64,000 nucleotides of DNA, taken from Vreelandella populi (GTDB lineage: Bacteria > Pseudomonadota > Gammaproteobacteria > Pseudomonadales > Halomonadaceae). Location: positions 309,996 to 373,995 of the forward strand of contig NZ_RZHE01000008.1 of NCBI RefSeq assembly GCF_003989825.1. The letters run 5' to 3'. Numbering within the stretch: the stretch's first letter is position 1; every line of letters begins with the position of its first letter. This document shows positions 48,616 to 58,278 of this stretch, in pieces. Under the pieces are notes generated by a model. The model searched no databases. It worked only from the letters and a program-made list of their open reading frames with translations, and had not been told where the DNA came from. A program made the translations under genes and the position numbers.

Positions 48616-51600
48616 ATGCATTACGTTGCGAGTGAAGAGAGTCGGCAAGACCTTTTGAAGCAGCTGTTCGAGCGCTTGGAAGCGCGGCTGGAACCGGACC
48701 GGGCAGCAGCGATAGCGGCGTTTGCGCGGCGCTTTTACGCAAGCGTGCCGGTAGAAGATCTGGTCGACCGCCGGCTGGACGACCTTTACGGTGCGACGCT
48801 ATCCATCTGGCAGTTTTTACAGCACCACGATGCAAAGCGTCCCAAGGTACGTGTCTTCAACCCCGATTTTGAAGAACACGGCTGGCAGTCGACCCATACG
48901 TTTGTGGCCGTGCTGCACGAAGATATGCCGTTTCTGGTCGACTCGGTGCGCATTGAGCTCAATCGCCGAGGCCTGACCGTCCACGCGATCCAGAACTCGG
49001 TATTTGCCGTAGCCCGCAACGACCATTACCAGCTGCAGACATTGGCTTCACCGCGTGATGCCGATGCGCCTGAAGCGCGTGAATCACTGATCGTGATTGA
49101 GGTTGATCGTCACACCGACCCCGAAGCGCTTTCCAATATCGAGAAAAAACTTCATCAGGTACTGTGCGATGTGCGCACCGCCGTTGACGATTACGATGCC
49201 ATTTCTGGCCAGATCACCTCTGCGATTCAGGAGCTTGAGAAGAACTGCCCGCCGCAGATCGATCCGGACGACCACGAAGAGGCCATCGCTTTTCTAGAGT
49301 GGCTGGTAAAGGACAACTTCACCTTCCTGGGCTACGACGAGTACCTGCTTGAAGGCAGCGAGCTGCAGCGCGACCCCAACAGTCTACTGGGCGTGTTTCG
49401 CTTGGACGATCCGCGCTACGACGAGCGTATCCGTACCGAGGAAGGCATCAACGAGCAGGGCGACTATGAACTGGTGCCGCAACTGCTCTCGTTTGCCAAG
49501 AGTGCCCACCACTCGCGCGTGCATCGCCCCACCTATCCGGACTACATTACCGTTGATCGCTACGACGACGATGGCAATGTGATCGGTGAGCGTCGCTTCT
49601 TCGGCCTGTTCACCTCAACGGTGTACAACGAGTCGCCGCGTAATATTCCGGTGCTGCGTCGCAAGCTCAAGGCGATCATGGACATTGCCGGGTTCAATCC
49701 GCAAGGCCATAACGGCAAGCAGCTTCTTCAGGTGCTTGAAGTCTACCCCCGCGATGACCTGTTCCAGATCAGTACGGACTCTCTGGCCCAGACCGCGCTG
49801 GGTATCCTGGATATTCGTGAGCGCCGTCAGGTACGTCTGTTTATTCGTGCCGATGTTAGCGGCAAGTTCTACTCCTGCCTGGTGTTTGTACCGCGCGATG
49901 TGTTCTCGACCGACCTGCGCCAGCGCATCCAGAACCTTCTATGTGAAGAACTGGACGCTCACTTTGGCGACTTCAACACTTACCTGTCTGAGTCGGTGCT
50001 GGCACGTATCCAACTGATTCTGCGCTTTAACGGCGATACGCCGAGCCAGTTCGACCTCAAGCGGCTGGAAAGCAAGGTGGCCCGTCTGTCACGCAGCTGG
50101 CGCGATGATCTAATGGCCGCGATGATTGAGGGCTTTGGCGAAGAGCGCGCCAACCACCAGATGGAGCGGTTCCAGGACGCGTTCTCAGCAAGCTATCGCG
50201 AAGAGTTTTCCGCTCGTACCGCTGTCTTTGACGTACAGCATTTGCTGACGCTGGATAATGGCGATGACCTGTCGCTGTCGCTTTACCGGCCTCTTGAAGA
50301 GCAGGGTAGCGGCGTTAACCTCAAGCTTTACCATCCCGCCGCCCAGATCCCGCTTTCCGATGTACTGCCCATGATGGAAAATCTGGGGCTGCGGGTTATT
50401 GGCGAACATCCCTACGAAATCAATGCCCACCATCAGCGTTACTGGATTCATGACTTTGAGCTCGAGCACAGCAACAAGGATGTCAGCCTGGGCGAAATGC
50501 GTGACACCTTTGGCGAAGCCTTCAAGCGTATCTGGGCGGGTGAGGCCGATAACGACGCCTTCAACCGGCTGATTATCGCCGCCGGGCTTGATTGGCGTGA
50601 AGTGGCCATGTTGCGCGGCTATGCACGCTACTTAAAGCAGATCCGTTTTGGTATGTCGCAGGACTATATTGCTGCGACACTCGCCAACTATCCGGCCATC
50701 ACCCAGGAACTGGTAGAAATGTTCCGCCTGCGCTTTGATCCTGAGCTTGAGTCTCATGACACGGATGAATGCGTGACGCGGATCAACGAGCATCTGGAAG
50801 GCGTTGCCAGCCTGAACGACGACCAGTTGCTGCGCCGCTTTATGGAGCTTATTCAAGCAACGCTGCGCACCAACTACTACCAGCGCGCCGATAACGGTCG
50901 TTTTAAAGACTATATCGCCTTCAAACTTGAGCCTTCCAAAGTGACGGGCATGCCCAAGCCACGGCCCATGTTCGAGATTTTTGTCTGCTCGCCGCGGGTA
51001 GAAGGTGTTCACCTGCGCGGTGGCAAGGTCGCACGCGGTGGTCTGCGCTGGTCTGATCGTCATGAAGACTTCCGCACCGAAGTGCTGGGGCTGGTGAAAG
51101 CACAGCAGGTCAAGAATGCGGTTATCGTACCGGTAGGCGCCAAGGGCGGCTTTGTGTGTAAGCGCATGCCGGAAAACGCTGACCGCGAAACCCAGCAGAA
51201 AGAAGGCATCGCCTGCTATAAAATCTTTATCCGCGCGCTTTTGGATGTTACGGATAATCTGGACGGTGGCGACGTCGTACCGCCGGAAAACGTGGTACGC
51301 CACGATGAAGACGATGTCTATCTGGTAGTGGCAGCCGATAAAGGCACGGCGACGTTCTCGGATATCGCCAACGAGATTTCCATCGAGTACGGTCACTGGC
51401 TGGGCGATGCGTTTGCCTCCGGCGGGGCCAACGGTTATGACCACAAGAAAATGGGCATTACCGCACGCGGCGCCTGGCAGTCGGTCAAGCGCCATTTCAA
51501 GAACCTGGGCGTGGACACCCAGCAGGATCTGTTCAGCGTGGTGGGCATTGGTGACATGGCCGGCGACGTGTTCGGTAACGGCATGCTGCTGTCCGACAAG

Positions 51601-53439
51601 ATTCAACTAGTGGGGGCCTTCAACCACCTGCACATCTTTGTCGATCCAAACCCCGATGCCGAAGCGGCCTTTGCCGAGCGTAAGCGGCTGTTTGATCTGC
51701 CACGCTCCAGTTGGGAAGACTACAGCCAAGAGCTGATTTCCCAAGGCGGTGGCATCTTTAGCCGCAGCGCCAAATCGATCTCGGTCACACCGGAAATGCA
51801 GCAGGTGTTCGGCATTCAGGAAGAGCGCCTGTCGCCCAATGAGCTGATTCGCGCCATGCTGCAATCCCACGTGGATCTGATCTGGAACGGAGGTATCGGC
51901 ACCTACGTGAAAAGTTCTGAGGAAACCGATGCCGACGTAGGCGATAAAGCCAACGATGCGCTGCGCATTAACGGCGCTGACCTCAACTGCCGCGTGGTAG
52001 GTGAGGGCGGTAACCTGGGCCTGACCCAGCGTGGTCGGATGGAAGCCGCCGCCAAGGGCGTGCGCGTTTATACCGACTTTATCGACAACGCAGGCGGGGT
52101 TAACTGCTCTGACCACGAGGTCAATATCAAGATCTTGATCGACGACGTGGTCAAGCGCGGCGACATGACCGATAAGCAGCGCAATGATCTGTTGGCGGAG
52201 ATGACCGACGAGGTGGCCGATCTGGTTATCCTGGATAACTACCGTCAGGCGCAAGCGTTGGATCTTTCGGAAATTCTCTCGCACCAGGGGATTGGCCCTT
52301 ACCGCCGGTTTATCAGCGAGCTGGAATCCGCCGGGCAGATTGACCGCGAGCTTGAGTTCCTGCCTTCTGATGAGGTGCTGAAAGAGCGGGCAAGTAACCA
52401 GCAGGGCATGCGCCTGCCTGAGCTTTCCGTGCTCATCTCCTACGCCAAGAGTACTCTGAAAGGCGATTTGATTAACTCTGACGTGCCCGATGATACCTAC
52501 GTTCATCGTCACCTAGAGCGTCTGTTCCCCTCGGTATTGACCGAGCGCTATCAGACCGAGATGTACGAGCACCGCCTGAAGCGTGAGATTGTGGCCACTC
52601 AGGTCGCCAACGATCTGGTCGATCACATGGGCATCGTATTTGTACGCCGGCTGATGGATTCAACCGGCGCCGGACGGGCGGCTATCGCCTGCAACTACGT
52701 GATTGCGCGGGATAGCTTTAATCTGCCCTCGCTGTGGGCGCAGATCGAAGCGCTGGACAATCAGGTAGCCAGCGAAGTACAGCATACGATGATGCTTGAT
52801 CTGATGCGCCTGATTCGTCGGGCCACGCGCTGGTTCCTGCGTCAGCATTTCAATCTTTCCACCCAGGATACGATTGAGTACTTCGCCCCGCGCCTGGCCC
52901 AGCTGCAGGAAGAGATGGGTGAGCTGTTAAGCGGTGAAGAACTTGAGGCCTGGACGCAGCGACGTGATGAGTTGCAACAGGCCGGGGTGCCGGAAGCGCT
53001 GGCCTCTACCGTTGCCGCAGCGCCCAGCCTGTATGCCGGTCTTGGGATTATCCAGGCCGCACGTGTTACCAACGAGAAGCCCAAGCACGTAGCCGAAGTG
53101 TTCTACGAAATCGGCAGTCGCCTGGAGCTACCCTGGATGATCCAGCAGGTTACCCAGCTTGAAGTGCGCGATGCCTGGCAAGTGCAGGCACGGGAGACTT
53201 TCCGGGACGATATCGACCGCCAGCAGCTGGCGCTGACCACCAGCGTACTCAAGCTGGAAGCCGGTAGCCGTGATACGCCGGAACGCGTTGATCAGTGGCT
53301 TGAGCAGCATAATCATTTACACCGCCGCTGGTGTCATTTGATCAACGAAGTGCGCGGCGGAAGCGAAGGTGGGTTTGCGCTGTTCGCGGTGGCCGTGCGC
53401 GAACTGGTTGACTTGGCGGAGAGCGATAGCGAAGCCTGA
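48616..53439 (+). CDS. gdhB: NAD-dependent glutamate dehydrogenase, large (GDH-180) type
   Basis: This 1607-residue protein is of the L_180 class described in Streptomyces and Pseudomonas. It oxidises glutamate to 2-oxoglutarate plus ammonia, a mainly catabolic step feeding the TCA cycle. Long N-terminal ACT-like regulatory regions (residues 1-650) precede the catalytic core with the lysine motif PVGAKGGFVCKR near residue 845 and NAD-domain segments (GIGDMAGDVFGNGML, VVGEGGNLGLTQ). The class is allosterically controlled by amino acids. GAGG lies 6 bases before the ATG. It stands alone, ending at a strong terminator. Confidence 0.97.
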   Translation: MHYVASEESRQDLLKQLFERLEARLEPDRAAAIAAFARRFYASVPVEDLVDRRLDDLYGATLSIWQFLQHHDAKRPKVRVFNPDFEEHGWQSTHTFVAVLHEDMPFLVDSVRIELNRRGLTVHAIQNSVFAVARNDHYQLQTLASPRDADAPEARESLIVIEVDRHTDPEALSNIEKKLHQVLCDVRTAVDDYDAISGQITSAIQELEKNCPPQIDPDDHEEAIAFLEWLVKDNFTFLGYDEYLLEGSELQRDPNSLLGVFRLDDPRYDERIRTEEGINEQGDYELVPQLLSFAKSAHHSRVHRPTYPDYITVDRYDDDGNVIGERRFFGLFTSTVYNESPRNIPVLRRKLKAIMDIAGFNPQGHNGKQLLQVLEVYPRDDLFQISTDSLAQTALGILDIRERRQVRLFIRADVSGKFYSCLVFVPRDVFSTDLRQRIQNLLCEELDAHFGDFNTYLSESVLARIQLILRFNGDTPSQFDLKRLESKVARLSRSWRDDLMAAMIEGFGEERANHQMERFQDAFSASYREEFSARTAVFDVQHLLTLDNGDDLSLSLYRPLEEQGSGVNLKLYHPAAQIPLSDVLPMMENLGLRVIGEHPYEINAHHQRYWIHDFELEHSNKDVSLGEMRDTFGEAFKRIWAGEADNDAFNRLIIAAGLDWREVAMLRGYARYLKQIRFGMSQDYIAATLANYPAITQELVEMFRLRFDPELESHDTDECVTRINEHLEGVASLNDDQLLRRFMELIQATLRTNYYQRADNGRFKDYIAFKLEPSKVTGMPKPRPMFEIFVCSPRVEGVHLRGGKVARGGLRWSDRHEDFRTEVLGLVKAQQVKNAVIVPVGAKGGFVCKRMPENADRETQQKEGIACYKIFIRALLDVTDNLDGGDVVPPENVVRHDEDDVYLVVAADKGTATFSDIANEISIEYGHWLGDAFASGGANGYDHKKMGITARGAWQSVKRHFKNLGVDTQQDLFSVVGIGDMAGDVFGNGMLLSDKIQLVGAFNHLHIFVDPNPDAEAAFAERKRLFDLPRSSWEDYSQELISQGGGIFSRSAKSISVTPEMQQVFGIQEERLSPNELIRAMLQSHVDLIWNGGIGTYVKSSEETDADVGDKANDALRINGADLNCRVVGEGGNLGLTQRGRMEAAAKGVRVYTDFIDNAGGVNCSDHEVNIKILIDDVVKRGDMTDKQRNDLLAEMTDEVADLVILDNYRQAQALDLSEILSHQGIGPYRRFISELESAGQIDRELEFLPSDEVLKERASNQQGMRLPELSVLISYAKSTLKGDLINSDVPDDTYVHRHLERLFPSVLTERYQTEMYEHRLKREIVATQVANDLVDHMGIVFVRRLMDSTGAGRAAIACNYVIARDSFNLPSLWAQIEALDNQVASEVQHTMMLDLMRLIRRATRWFLRQHFNLSTQDTIEYFAPRLAQLQEEMGELLSGEELEAWTQRRDELQQAGVPEALASTVAAAPSLYAGLGIIQAARVTNEKPKHVAEVFYEIGSRLELPWMIQQVTQLEVRDAWQVQARETFRDDIDRQQLALTTSVLKLEAGSRDTPERVDQWLEQHNHLHRRWCHLINEVRGGSEGGFALFAVAVRELVDLAESDSEA

Positions 53440-53475
53440 AGCGCTCTGTTTTAACCAAAGCGCTGCTAAAGAAAA

Positions 53476-53508
53476 CCGCGCCTGGAGCTTTCCAGGCGCG
53501 GTTTTTTT
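53476..53508 (+). terminator. Terminator of gdhB
   Basis: A perfect 11-bp stem CCGCGCCTGGA / TCCAGGCGCGG with a GCTT loop is followed by seven T. Confidence 0.95.
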
Positions 53509-53633
53509 GCAGGTGGATTGCATTTGGTACAGGCGAACGACTGATAAGAGCCTGTTGCGGTGCGTTGGGTAGGAAGTTTGCGCTATACTTTGCGCCGCTC
53601 AGTACTGCCCACCTACTAAAAGAGACCTAGTTG

Positions 53634-54647
53634 ATGTACTCACTTGCCCGCTCGTTGCTCTTTCGTATTGACCCCGAAACCTCGCACGGCATGGCCTTGG
53701 GCACGTTAGATGCGCTGCATCGGGTAGGGGGTGTAACGCCTTTGGTAGGTAAAGCAGTCGATGATCCTGTCGAGCTGATGGGGCTGCGGTTTGCCAACCG
53801 CGTGGGATTGGCGGCGGGGCTTGATAAAAATGCCGACCACCTGGATGCGTTGGGCGCACTGGGTTTCGGGTTTGTGGAAGTGGGAACTGTCACTCCCAAG
53901 GCCCAGCCGGGTAACCCTAAGCCACGTCTGTTTCGCCTGGCTGGCCATGACGCAATCATCAACCGCTTCGGGTTCAACAACAAAGGGGTGGAGCACTTGG
54001 TGGCGCAGGTAAGAAAGCGCCATTACACGGGCGTGGTCGGTATTAATATCGGTAAGAATTTGACCACTTCGGTGGAGAACGCCTTGGATGACTATCTGGT
54101 TTGCCTGGACGTTGTGCACCCGGTAGCGGATTACATCACCGTCAATATCTCCTCGCCCAATACGCCAGGGCTACGCACGCTACAGTTTGGCGAGCAGCTG
54201 GATGCGCTGCTTGGGCCTATTCGTGAGCGCAGCCGAGTGCTGGATGCCGAGGCAAGCCGCAAAGTACCGCTGCTGATCAAGATCGCCCCAGACATGAGTG
54301 AAGACGAAGTGGCGCTTGTGGCCCAAAGTATTGACCGCAATGAGCTTGATGGTGTGATTGCCACCAACACCACGGTCTCCCGCGAGGCGGTGCAAAGTGA
54401 CCCGCAGGCTGAAGAGGCCGGCGGGCTTTCCGGCAAGCCGGTGTTTGAGGCTTCCAATGTGGTGATACGCCTGTTACGCCAGCACCTGCCTGAGCTTCCG
54501 ATTATCGGCGTAGGCGGCATTGATAGCGCAGAAACCGCCATGGCCAAGATAGCGGCAGGTGCGGATCTGATTCAGCTCTACTCAGGGCTTATCTATCAGG
54601 GGCCCAAGCTGGTCAATGCATGCGCCAACGCATTAAAAACACGCTAG
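53634..54647 (+). CDS. pyrD: Dihydroorotate dehydrogenase (quinone), class 2
   Basis: The 337-residue FMN enzyme oxidises dihydroorotate in pyrimidine synthesis and passes electrons to quinone at the inner membrane. The amphipathic N-terminal membrane-binding helices (MYSLARSLLFRIDPETSHGM) mark class 2. The core has the catalytic-Ser region NISSPNTPGLR and the FMN phosphate site GVGGIDS / LIQLYSGLIYQGP. The frame also permits TTG 53631, but ATG 53634 gives the E. coli-like start. A TATACT -10-like box lies at 53584-53589. Next to rmf and rlmKL, as in Pseudomonas. Confidence 0.96.
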   Translation: MYSLARSLLFRIDPETSHGMALGTLDALHRVGGVTPLVGKAVDDPVELMGLRFANRVGLAAGLDKNADHLDALGALGFGFVEVGTVTPKAQPGNPKPRLFRLAGHDAIINRFGFNNKGVEHLVAQVRKRHYTGVVGINIGKNLTTSVENALDDYLVCLDVVHPVADYITVNISSPNTPGLRTLQFGEQLDALLGPIRERSRVLDAEASRKVPLLIKIAPDMSEDEVALVAQSIDRNELDGVIATNTTVSREAVQSDPQAEEAGGLSGKPVFEASNVVIRLLRQHLPELPIIGVGGIDSAETAMAKIAAGADLIQLYSGLIYQGPKLVNACANALKTR

Positions 54648-54676
54648 CCGGGTTTGAAACCAAAAGCCTGAAGGCT

Positions 54677-54701
54677 AAAAAGCCCGCTTATAAAGCGGGC
54701 T
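54677..54701 (-). terminator. Terminator of rmf
   Basis: On the minus strand, stem AGCCCGCTT / AAGCGGGCT with a 3-base loop is followed by TTTTT. It lies between convergent pyrD and rmf. Confidence 0.85.
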
Positions 54702-54740
54702 CCATGTTCCAAAATGTAAAATTAAGGAATATATAACTAA

Positions 54741-54950
54741 TTAGGTCATGACCGAGGGATTTTTATGAATACCGGAAATGCCGGTCATTCCATCCCACTG
54801 GTCTCCGCGACCTTCACGCCAACCGCTCATCCAGTATTCGCGTAAATTAATATCCTGACTGGGACAATCATCACGGGAGCGGCCTATAACACCTGCTTTG
54901 TACCCGTGGACATAGGCCCGCTGGAAGCGGTCACGTTTTTGTCGTTTCAT
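54741..54950 (-). CDS. rmf: Ribosome modulation factor
   Basis: The 69-residue basic protein pairs 70S ribosomes into inactive 100S dimers in stationary phase or under stress. The N-terminus MKRQKRDRFQRAYVHGYKAG closely matches E. coli Rmf, as does the WMSGWREGRGD region. The C-terminus is about 14 residues longer than in E. coli. AGAGG lies 7 bases before the ATG. A 10-bp perfect inverted repeat lies 46-83 bases upstream and may control it. Confidence 0.93.
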   Translation of the reverse strand: MKRQKRDRFQRAYVHGYKAGVIGRSRDDCPSQDINLREYWMSGWREGRGDQWDGMTGISGIHKNPSVMT

Positions 54951-55286
54951 TGGCTAACCTCTTTTCATGAAAGCCTTTAAAAAGAAATAGAACGCCTTAT
55001 CCATGCATTAAACATGTAATTGACATGGATAAGCCCTACTTCGAGAGCTTACTTCAAGAGCAGGTTAACCGCCTGACACTCATGTTTAGCACTCACGTGC
55101 TGAACCGGCCGGGTGGTAACCTTAACAAGCCTTAGGTCAAGAATGACCTAGACAAGCAACGCATGCGTTTTCAGTAGCTACCCTTTTATTCTTAGATCAT
55201 GATGGGGGCACTTGTCGACCCCCAAATTGTCATAAGATGTAAATACATTTGCCATATATAGGAATATTGCGCGGTTACGCGCTGCC
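54951..55286. other. rmf/rlmKL divergent intergenic region with two dyads
   Basis: No gene is supported here. Near rmf is the perfect inverted repeat CTTATCCATG (54996-55005) / CATGGATAAG (55024-55033), whose 18-base centre itself holds ACATGT. Farther away is TAGGTCA-AGAA-TGACCTA (55133-55150), then the palindrome ACGCATGCGT (55159-55168). The first dyad is placed to act on rmf transcription or leader RNA; the others are of unknown role. Confidence 0.5.
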
Positions 55287-57491
55287 ATGACTATGACCGA
55301 AACGAGTCAAAATGCCCCCCTGAACCTGCTGGCCACCTGCCCGAAAGGCATTGAAGGCCTACTGGCTGATGAGCTGGCAGCGTTAGGTGCCACGCCAGGA
55401 AAAACCACCGTAGCTGGTGTGTACTTCACCGCAAGCCAAGCCACTGCCTATCGTGTATGTCTGTGGTCGCGCCTTGCCAACCGCGTGATTCTGCTACTAG
55501 CCCGCGAGCCAATGATTGAAACCCCCGAGCAGTTGCGCGACGCCGTCGCCCGCATTGCCTGGACCCAGCATTTGAGCGTTGGCAAGACGCTGGCGGTGGA
55601 TTTTCATGGCCGAAGCGACCATATTCGTCACACTCGGTTTGGTGCACAAACCGTAAAGGATGGGGTAGTCGACTCCCTGCAACTTGCCGGGCAGGAGCGG
55701 CCTTCCATTGATACTAAACTGCCGGATTTGCGCTTGTATGCCCATTTGCATCGCGCCAACCTGACACTGGGTATCGATCTTTCCGGTGACAGCCTGCACC
55801 GGCGCGGTTATCGCCGCGATGTCGGCCACGCGCCACTCAAGGAGAACCTGGCGGCCGCGCTTCTGGTGCGCGCGGGCTGGCCGGAACGCGCCAAGGCCGG
55901 GGAGCCGTTGATTGACCCGCTATGCGGATCGGGCACGCTGCTGATTGAAGCCGCATTAATGGCCGCCGACCAGGCGCCTAACCTGGACCGCGAGCGGTTT
56001 GGCTTCAAGGGGTGGAGCGGGCACGATGAGGCGATCTGGCTTGAGCTGAGACGCGAGGCACAAGCACGTGCCTCCATTGGCCGCAAGCGGTGCAAGAATC
56101 AGCTGCTCGGTTTTGATCAAAGCCCGGCGGCGCTTTCCGCCGCCAAGACCAACGCTATGCGAGCGGGAATCCCGGCATTGATTACCCTGCACGGCCAGAG
56201 TCTGGGTCAGCTAACTCGACCAGAAGCGCTTACGGAAACTAGCGGGCTGCTGATTACCAACCCACCCTACGGTGAACGGCTAGGCGAGCTGCCCGAACTT
56301 GTGCGCCTTTATTCGCAGCTGGGTGAAAAGGCCAAGGCGCTGTTCCCCGGCTGGACGCTGGCACTATTTACCGGCAACCCGGATCTGGGCCACCGGTTGG
56401 GGCTGCGGGCGCATAAGCAGTACGCGCTCAAAAACGGTGCCTTGGATGCCAAACTGCTGCTGATGGATATCGGCGTTCAAGCCGTAACACCTGAGGGCCA
56501 GGCGGATACGCAGGACGCCGGTGTATCGCAAAAGGCAGTTTCCAACGTATCTGAAAATGCGCAGATGTTCGCCAACCGACTGGCTAAAAACCAGAAACGC
56601 CTTAAAAAATGGCTAAAACAGAGCGGTGAAAGCTGTTACCGGGTGTATGACGCCGACATGCCCGAATTCGCCTTGGCGGTAGACCGCTATGGCGACCGTG
56701 TGCATGTGCAAGAGTACGCAGCACCCAGCTCCGTCAATCCCGCCCAGGCACAAAAGCGTTTGTTCGATGCGCTTGAAGTACTGCCTGAAGCGTTGGGCGT
56801 TGACTCAAGCAAGGTGTATATCAAACGGCGCGAGCGCCAGGCGGGCAGCGCCCAGTATCAGAAGCGCGAGGCCAGTGGCGAGCGCTTTGAAGTGCGTGAA
56901 GGGGAGGCGCGGCTATGGGTGAACCTGCGCGACTATCTGGATACCGGGCTCTTTCTGGATCACCGACCGGTACGCCGTATGCTGGGGGAAATGGCCCATG
57001 GCAAGCGCTTCTTGAACCTGTTCTGCTACACCGCCACGGCTACCGTTCAGGCAGCCTTGGGTGGGGCCAGCGACAGCGTTAGCGTGGATATGTCCAACAC
57101 CTACCTTGAGTGGGCGAAGGACAACTTTGCCCTTAACAAGCTCGACCCGCGGCTTCACCGCGTTACTCGCGATGATTGCTTCCAGTGGCTGGAAACCGCC
57201 AACGCCGAGTTTGATCTGATCTTCATGGACCCGCCGACGTTCTCCAACTCCAAGAAGATGCGCGATACGCTCGATGTACAGCGCGACCACCCGCGTTTGG
57301 TCGAACTTGCCATGGCAAGGCTTGCCCCTGGCGGCACCTTGGTATTTTCCAACAATCAGCGGCGCTTCAAGCTTGATGAGGCACTGAGCGAGCGCTATGC
57401 GGTTGAGGAAATTACCTCACGCACCTTCGACCCCGACTTTCAGCGGCGCACCAACCTGCACCATGTGTTCCTGCTGCGTCACCGCGACTGA
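55287..57491 (+). CDS. rlmKL: Bifunctional 23S rRNA methyltransferase RlmKL
   Basis: The 734-residue fusion joins an N-terminal THUMP/RlmL half (N2-methylguanosine 2445) to a C-terminal RlmK half (N7-methylguanosine 2069). The RlmL half has the SAM motif LIDPLCGSGTLLIEAA near residue 210 and the catalytic NPPYGERL near residue 325. The RlmK half has FLNLFCYTATATVQAAL near residue 575 and DPPTFSNSKKM near residue 650. Starts at ATG 55287 or 55293; no clear ribosome site precedes either. Position beside rmf matches Pseudomonas. Confidence 0.95.
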   Translation: MTMTETSQNAPLNLLATCPKGIEGLLADELAALGATPGKTTVAGVYFTASQATAYRVCLWSRLANRVILLLAREPMIETPEQLRDAVARIAWTQHLSVGKTLAVDFHGRSDHIRHTRFGAQTVKDGVVDSLQLAGQERPSIDTKLPDLRLYAHLHRANLTLGIDLSGDSLHRRGYRRDVGHAPLKENLAAALLVRAGWPERAKAGEPLIDPLCGSGTLLIEAALMAADQAPNLDRERFGFKGWSGHDEAIWLELRREAQARASIGRKRCKNQLLGFDQSPAALSAAKTNAMRAGIPALITLHGQSLGQLTRPEALTETSGLLITNPPYGERLGELPELVRLYSQLGEKAKALFPGWTLALFTGNPDLGHRLGLRAHKQYALKNGALDAKLLLMDIGVQAVTPEGQADTQDAGVSQKAVSNVSENAQMFANRLAKNQKRLKKWLKQSGESCYRVYDADMPEFALAVDRYGDRVHVQEYAAPSSVNPAQAQKRLFDALEVLPEALGVDSSKVYIKRRERQAGSAQYQKREASGERFEVREGEARLWVNLRDYLDTGLFLDHRPVRRMLGEMAHGKRFLNLFCYTATATVQAALGGASDSVSVDMSNTYLEWAKDNFALNKLDPRLHRVTRDDCFQWLETANAEFDLIFMDPPTFSNSKKMRDTLDVQRDHPRLVELAMARLAPGGTLVFSNNQRRFKLDEALSERYAVEEITSRTFDPDFQRRTNLHHVFLLRHRD

Positions 57492-57497
57492 CGGCCG

Positions 57498-57830
57498 GTG
57501 ATTTCACTGACGCTCTACACCACTCTGGGCTGCCACTTGTGCGCCCAGGTGGAAATGCTGCTGGGTAAGCTTGCCAACCAGCCGATCGAGATCAAGCGCA
57601 TCGAGATTATCGAGGATGAAAGGTTAGTCGAGCGCTATGGCAGTTTGATACCGGTGGTAATGGATAGCCAGGGCGGCGAGCTGATAAAAAGCTTTGAGAT
57701 CGAGCGCCTAGCGCACTGGCTTCGCGCCCGGGGCTGGCTTGACGAGGGCGCGTTAGACGCGCTGGTAGCCATGAATGAGACGCCGCCGAAGAGCGCTTAT
57801 CGGCAGAATGGGCGGCGTTTTCTGGGCTAG
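57498..57830 (+). CDS. Glutaredoxin-like protein (DUF836)
   Basis: The 110-residue thioredoxin-fold protein has a CxxC redox motif, GCHLCAQ (Cys12, Cys15), followed by a helix and a cis-Pro-type segment SLIPVVM near residue 50. The final region is basic. It starts at GTG 57498, seven bases after the rlmKL stop, so it is probably in the same transcript. Partner and substrate are unknown; the DUF836 family is often placed near tRNA/rRNA modification genes. Confidence 0.82.
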   Translation: MISLTLYTTLGCHLCAQVEMLLGKLANQPIEIKRIEIIEDERLVERYGSLIPVVMDSQGGELIKSFEIERLAHWLRARGWLDEGALDALVAMNETPPKSAYRQNGRRFLG

Positions 57831-57852
57831 TGAGCACTAACCTTCGGGTTGG

Positions 57853-58134
57853 CTAAAGCAAATCAAGCAGCGAAAGCTGGCGCATGGCTTCCTGGCCTTC
57901 CGGCGTGTTGTCGGCCACATCCAATACCTTGCGAAACCCGCGTGATGCCTGAATGGTCGTTTCGTCCTCAAGCCACATCTGCGCCTGTTCAAGCGTGTCG
58001 GCCAGTTGATGTTTCAACCCGCCAAACTGCGTACCGATCTGCCCCCAGGCGCGGCTGAATATCCAGTCCCCGAACATGTCCTGATGAATATGGACCAACA
58101 CATAGTCGTGGTCAGTTTCCCACCTTACGATCAC
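57853..58134 (-). CDS. Small WGR-like domain protein
   Basis: The 93-residue protein resembles a stand-alone WGR domain: YVLVHIHQDMFGDWIFSRAWGQIGTQFGG (residues 11-39), where the usual W-G-R reads W-G-Q, then an Ala/Glu-rich helix with FRKVL. WGR domains occur in PARP-type and other nucleic-acid proteins. It begins at GTG 58134 and is convergent with the glutaredoxin-like gene 22 bases away. No other domain or neighbour hints at function. Confidence 0.65.
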   Translation of the reverse strand: MIVRWETDHDYVLVHIHQDMFGDWIFSRAWGQIGTQFGGLKHQLADTLEQAQMWLEDETTIQASRGFRKVLDVADNTPEGQEAMRQLSLLDLL

Positions 58135-58278
58135 AAGCCTACTCCCACGATTTGTCCTGTTGCCGGTCTACTCATGTACGGGCTCTTTGATGCCACCCTT
58201 CAAAACCTTAAATAGCATTTTCCAATTCTGGTCGGCGGGCGGTATTGTAAAGCTCATTATCGCAAAAAGGATACCGCT

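Noticed and set aside
50632..52512. Two long minus-strand open frames (324 and 301 codons) within gdhB
   Set aside because: Both are antisense to the conserved glutamate dehydrogenase core and read as shadow translation with no domain.
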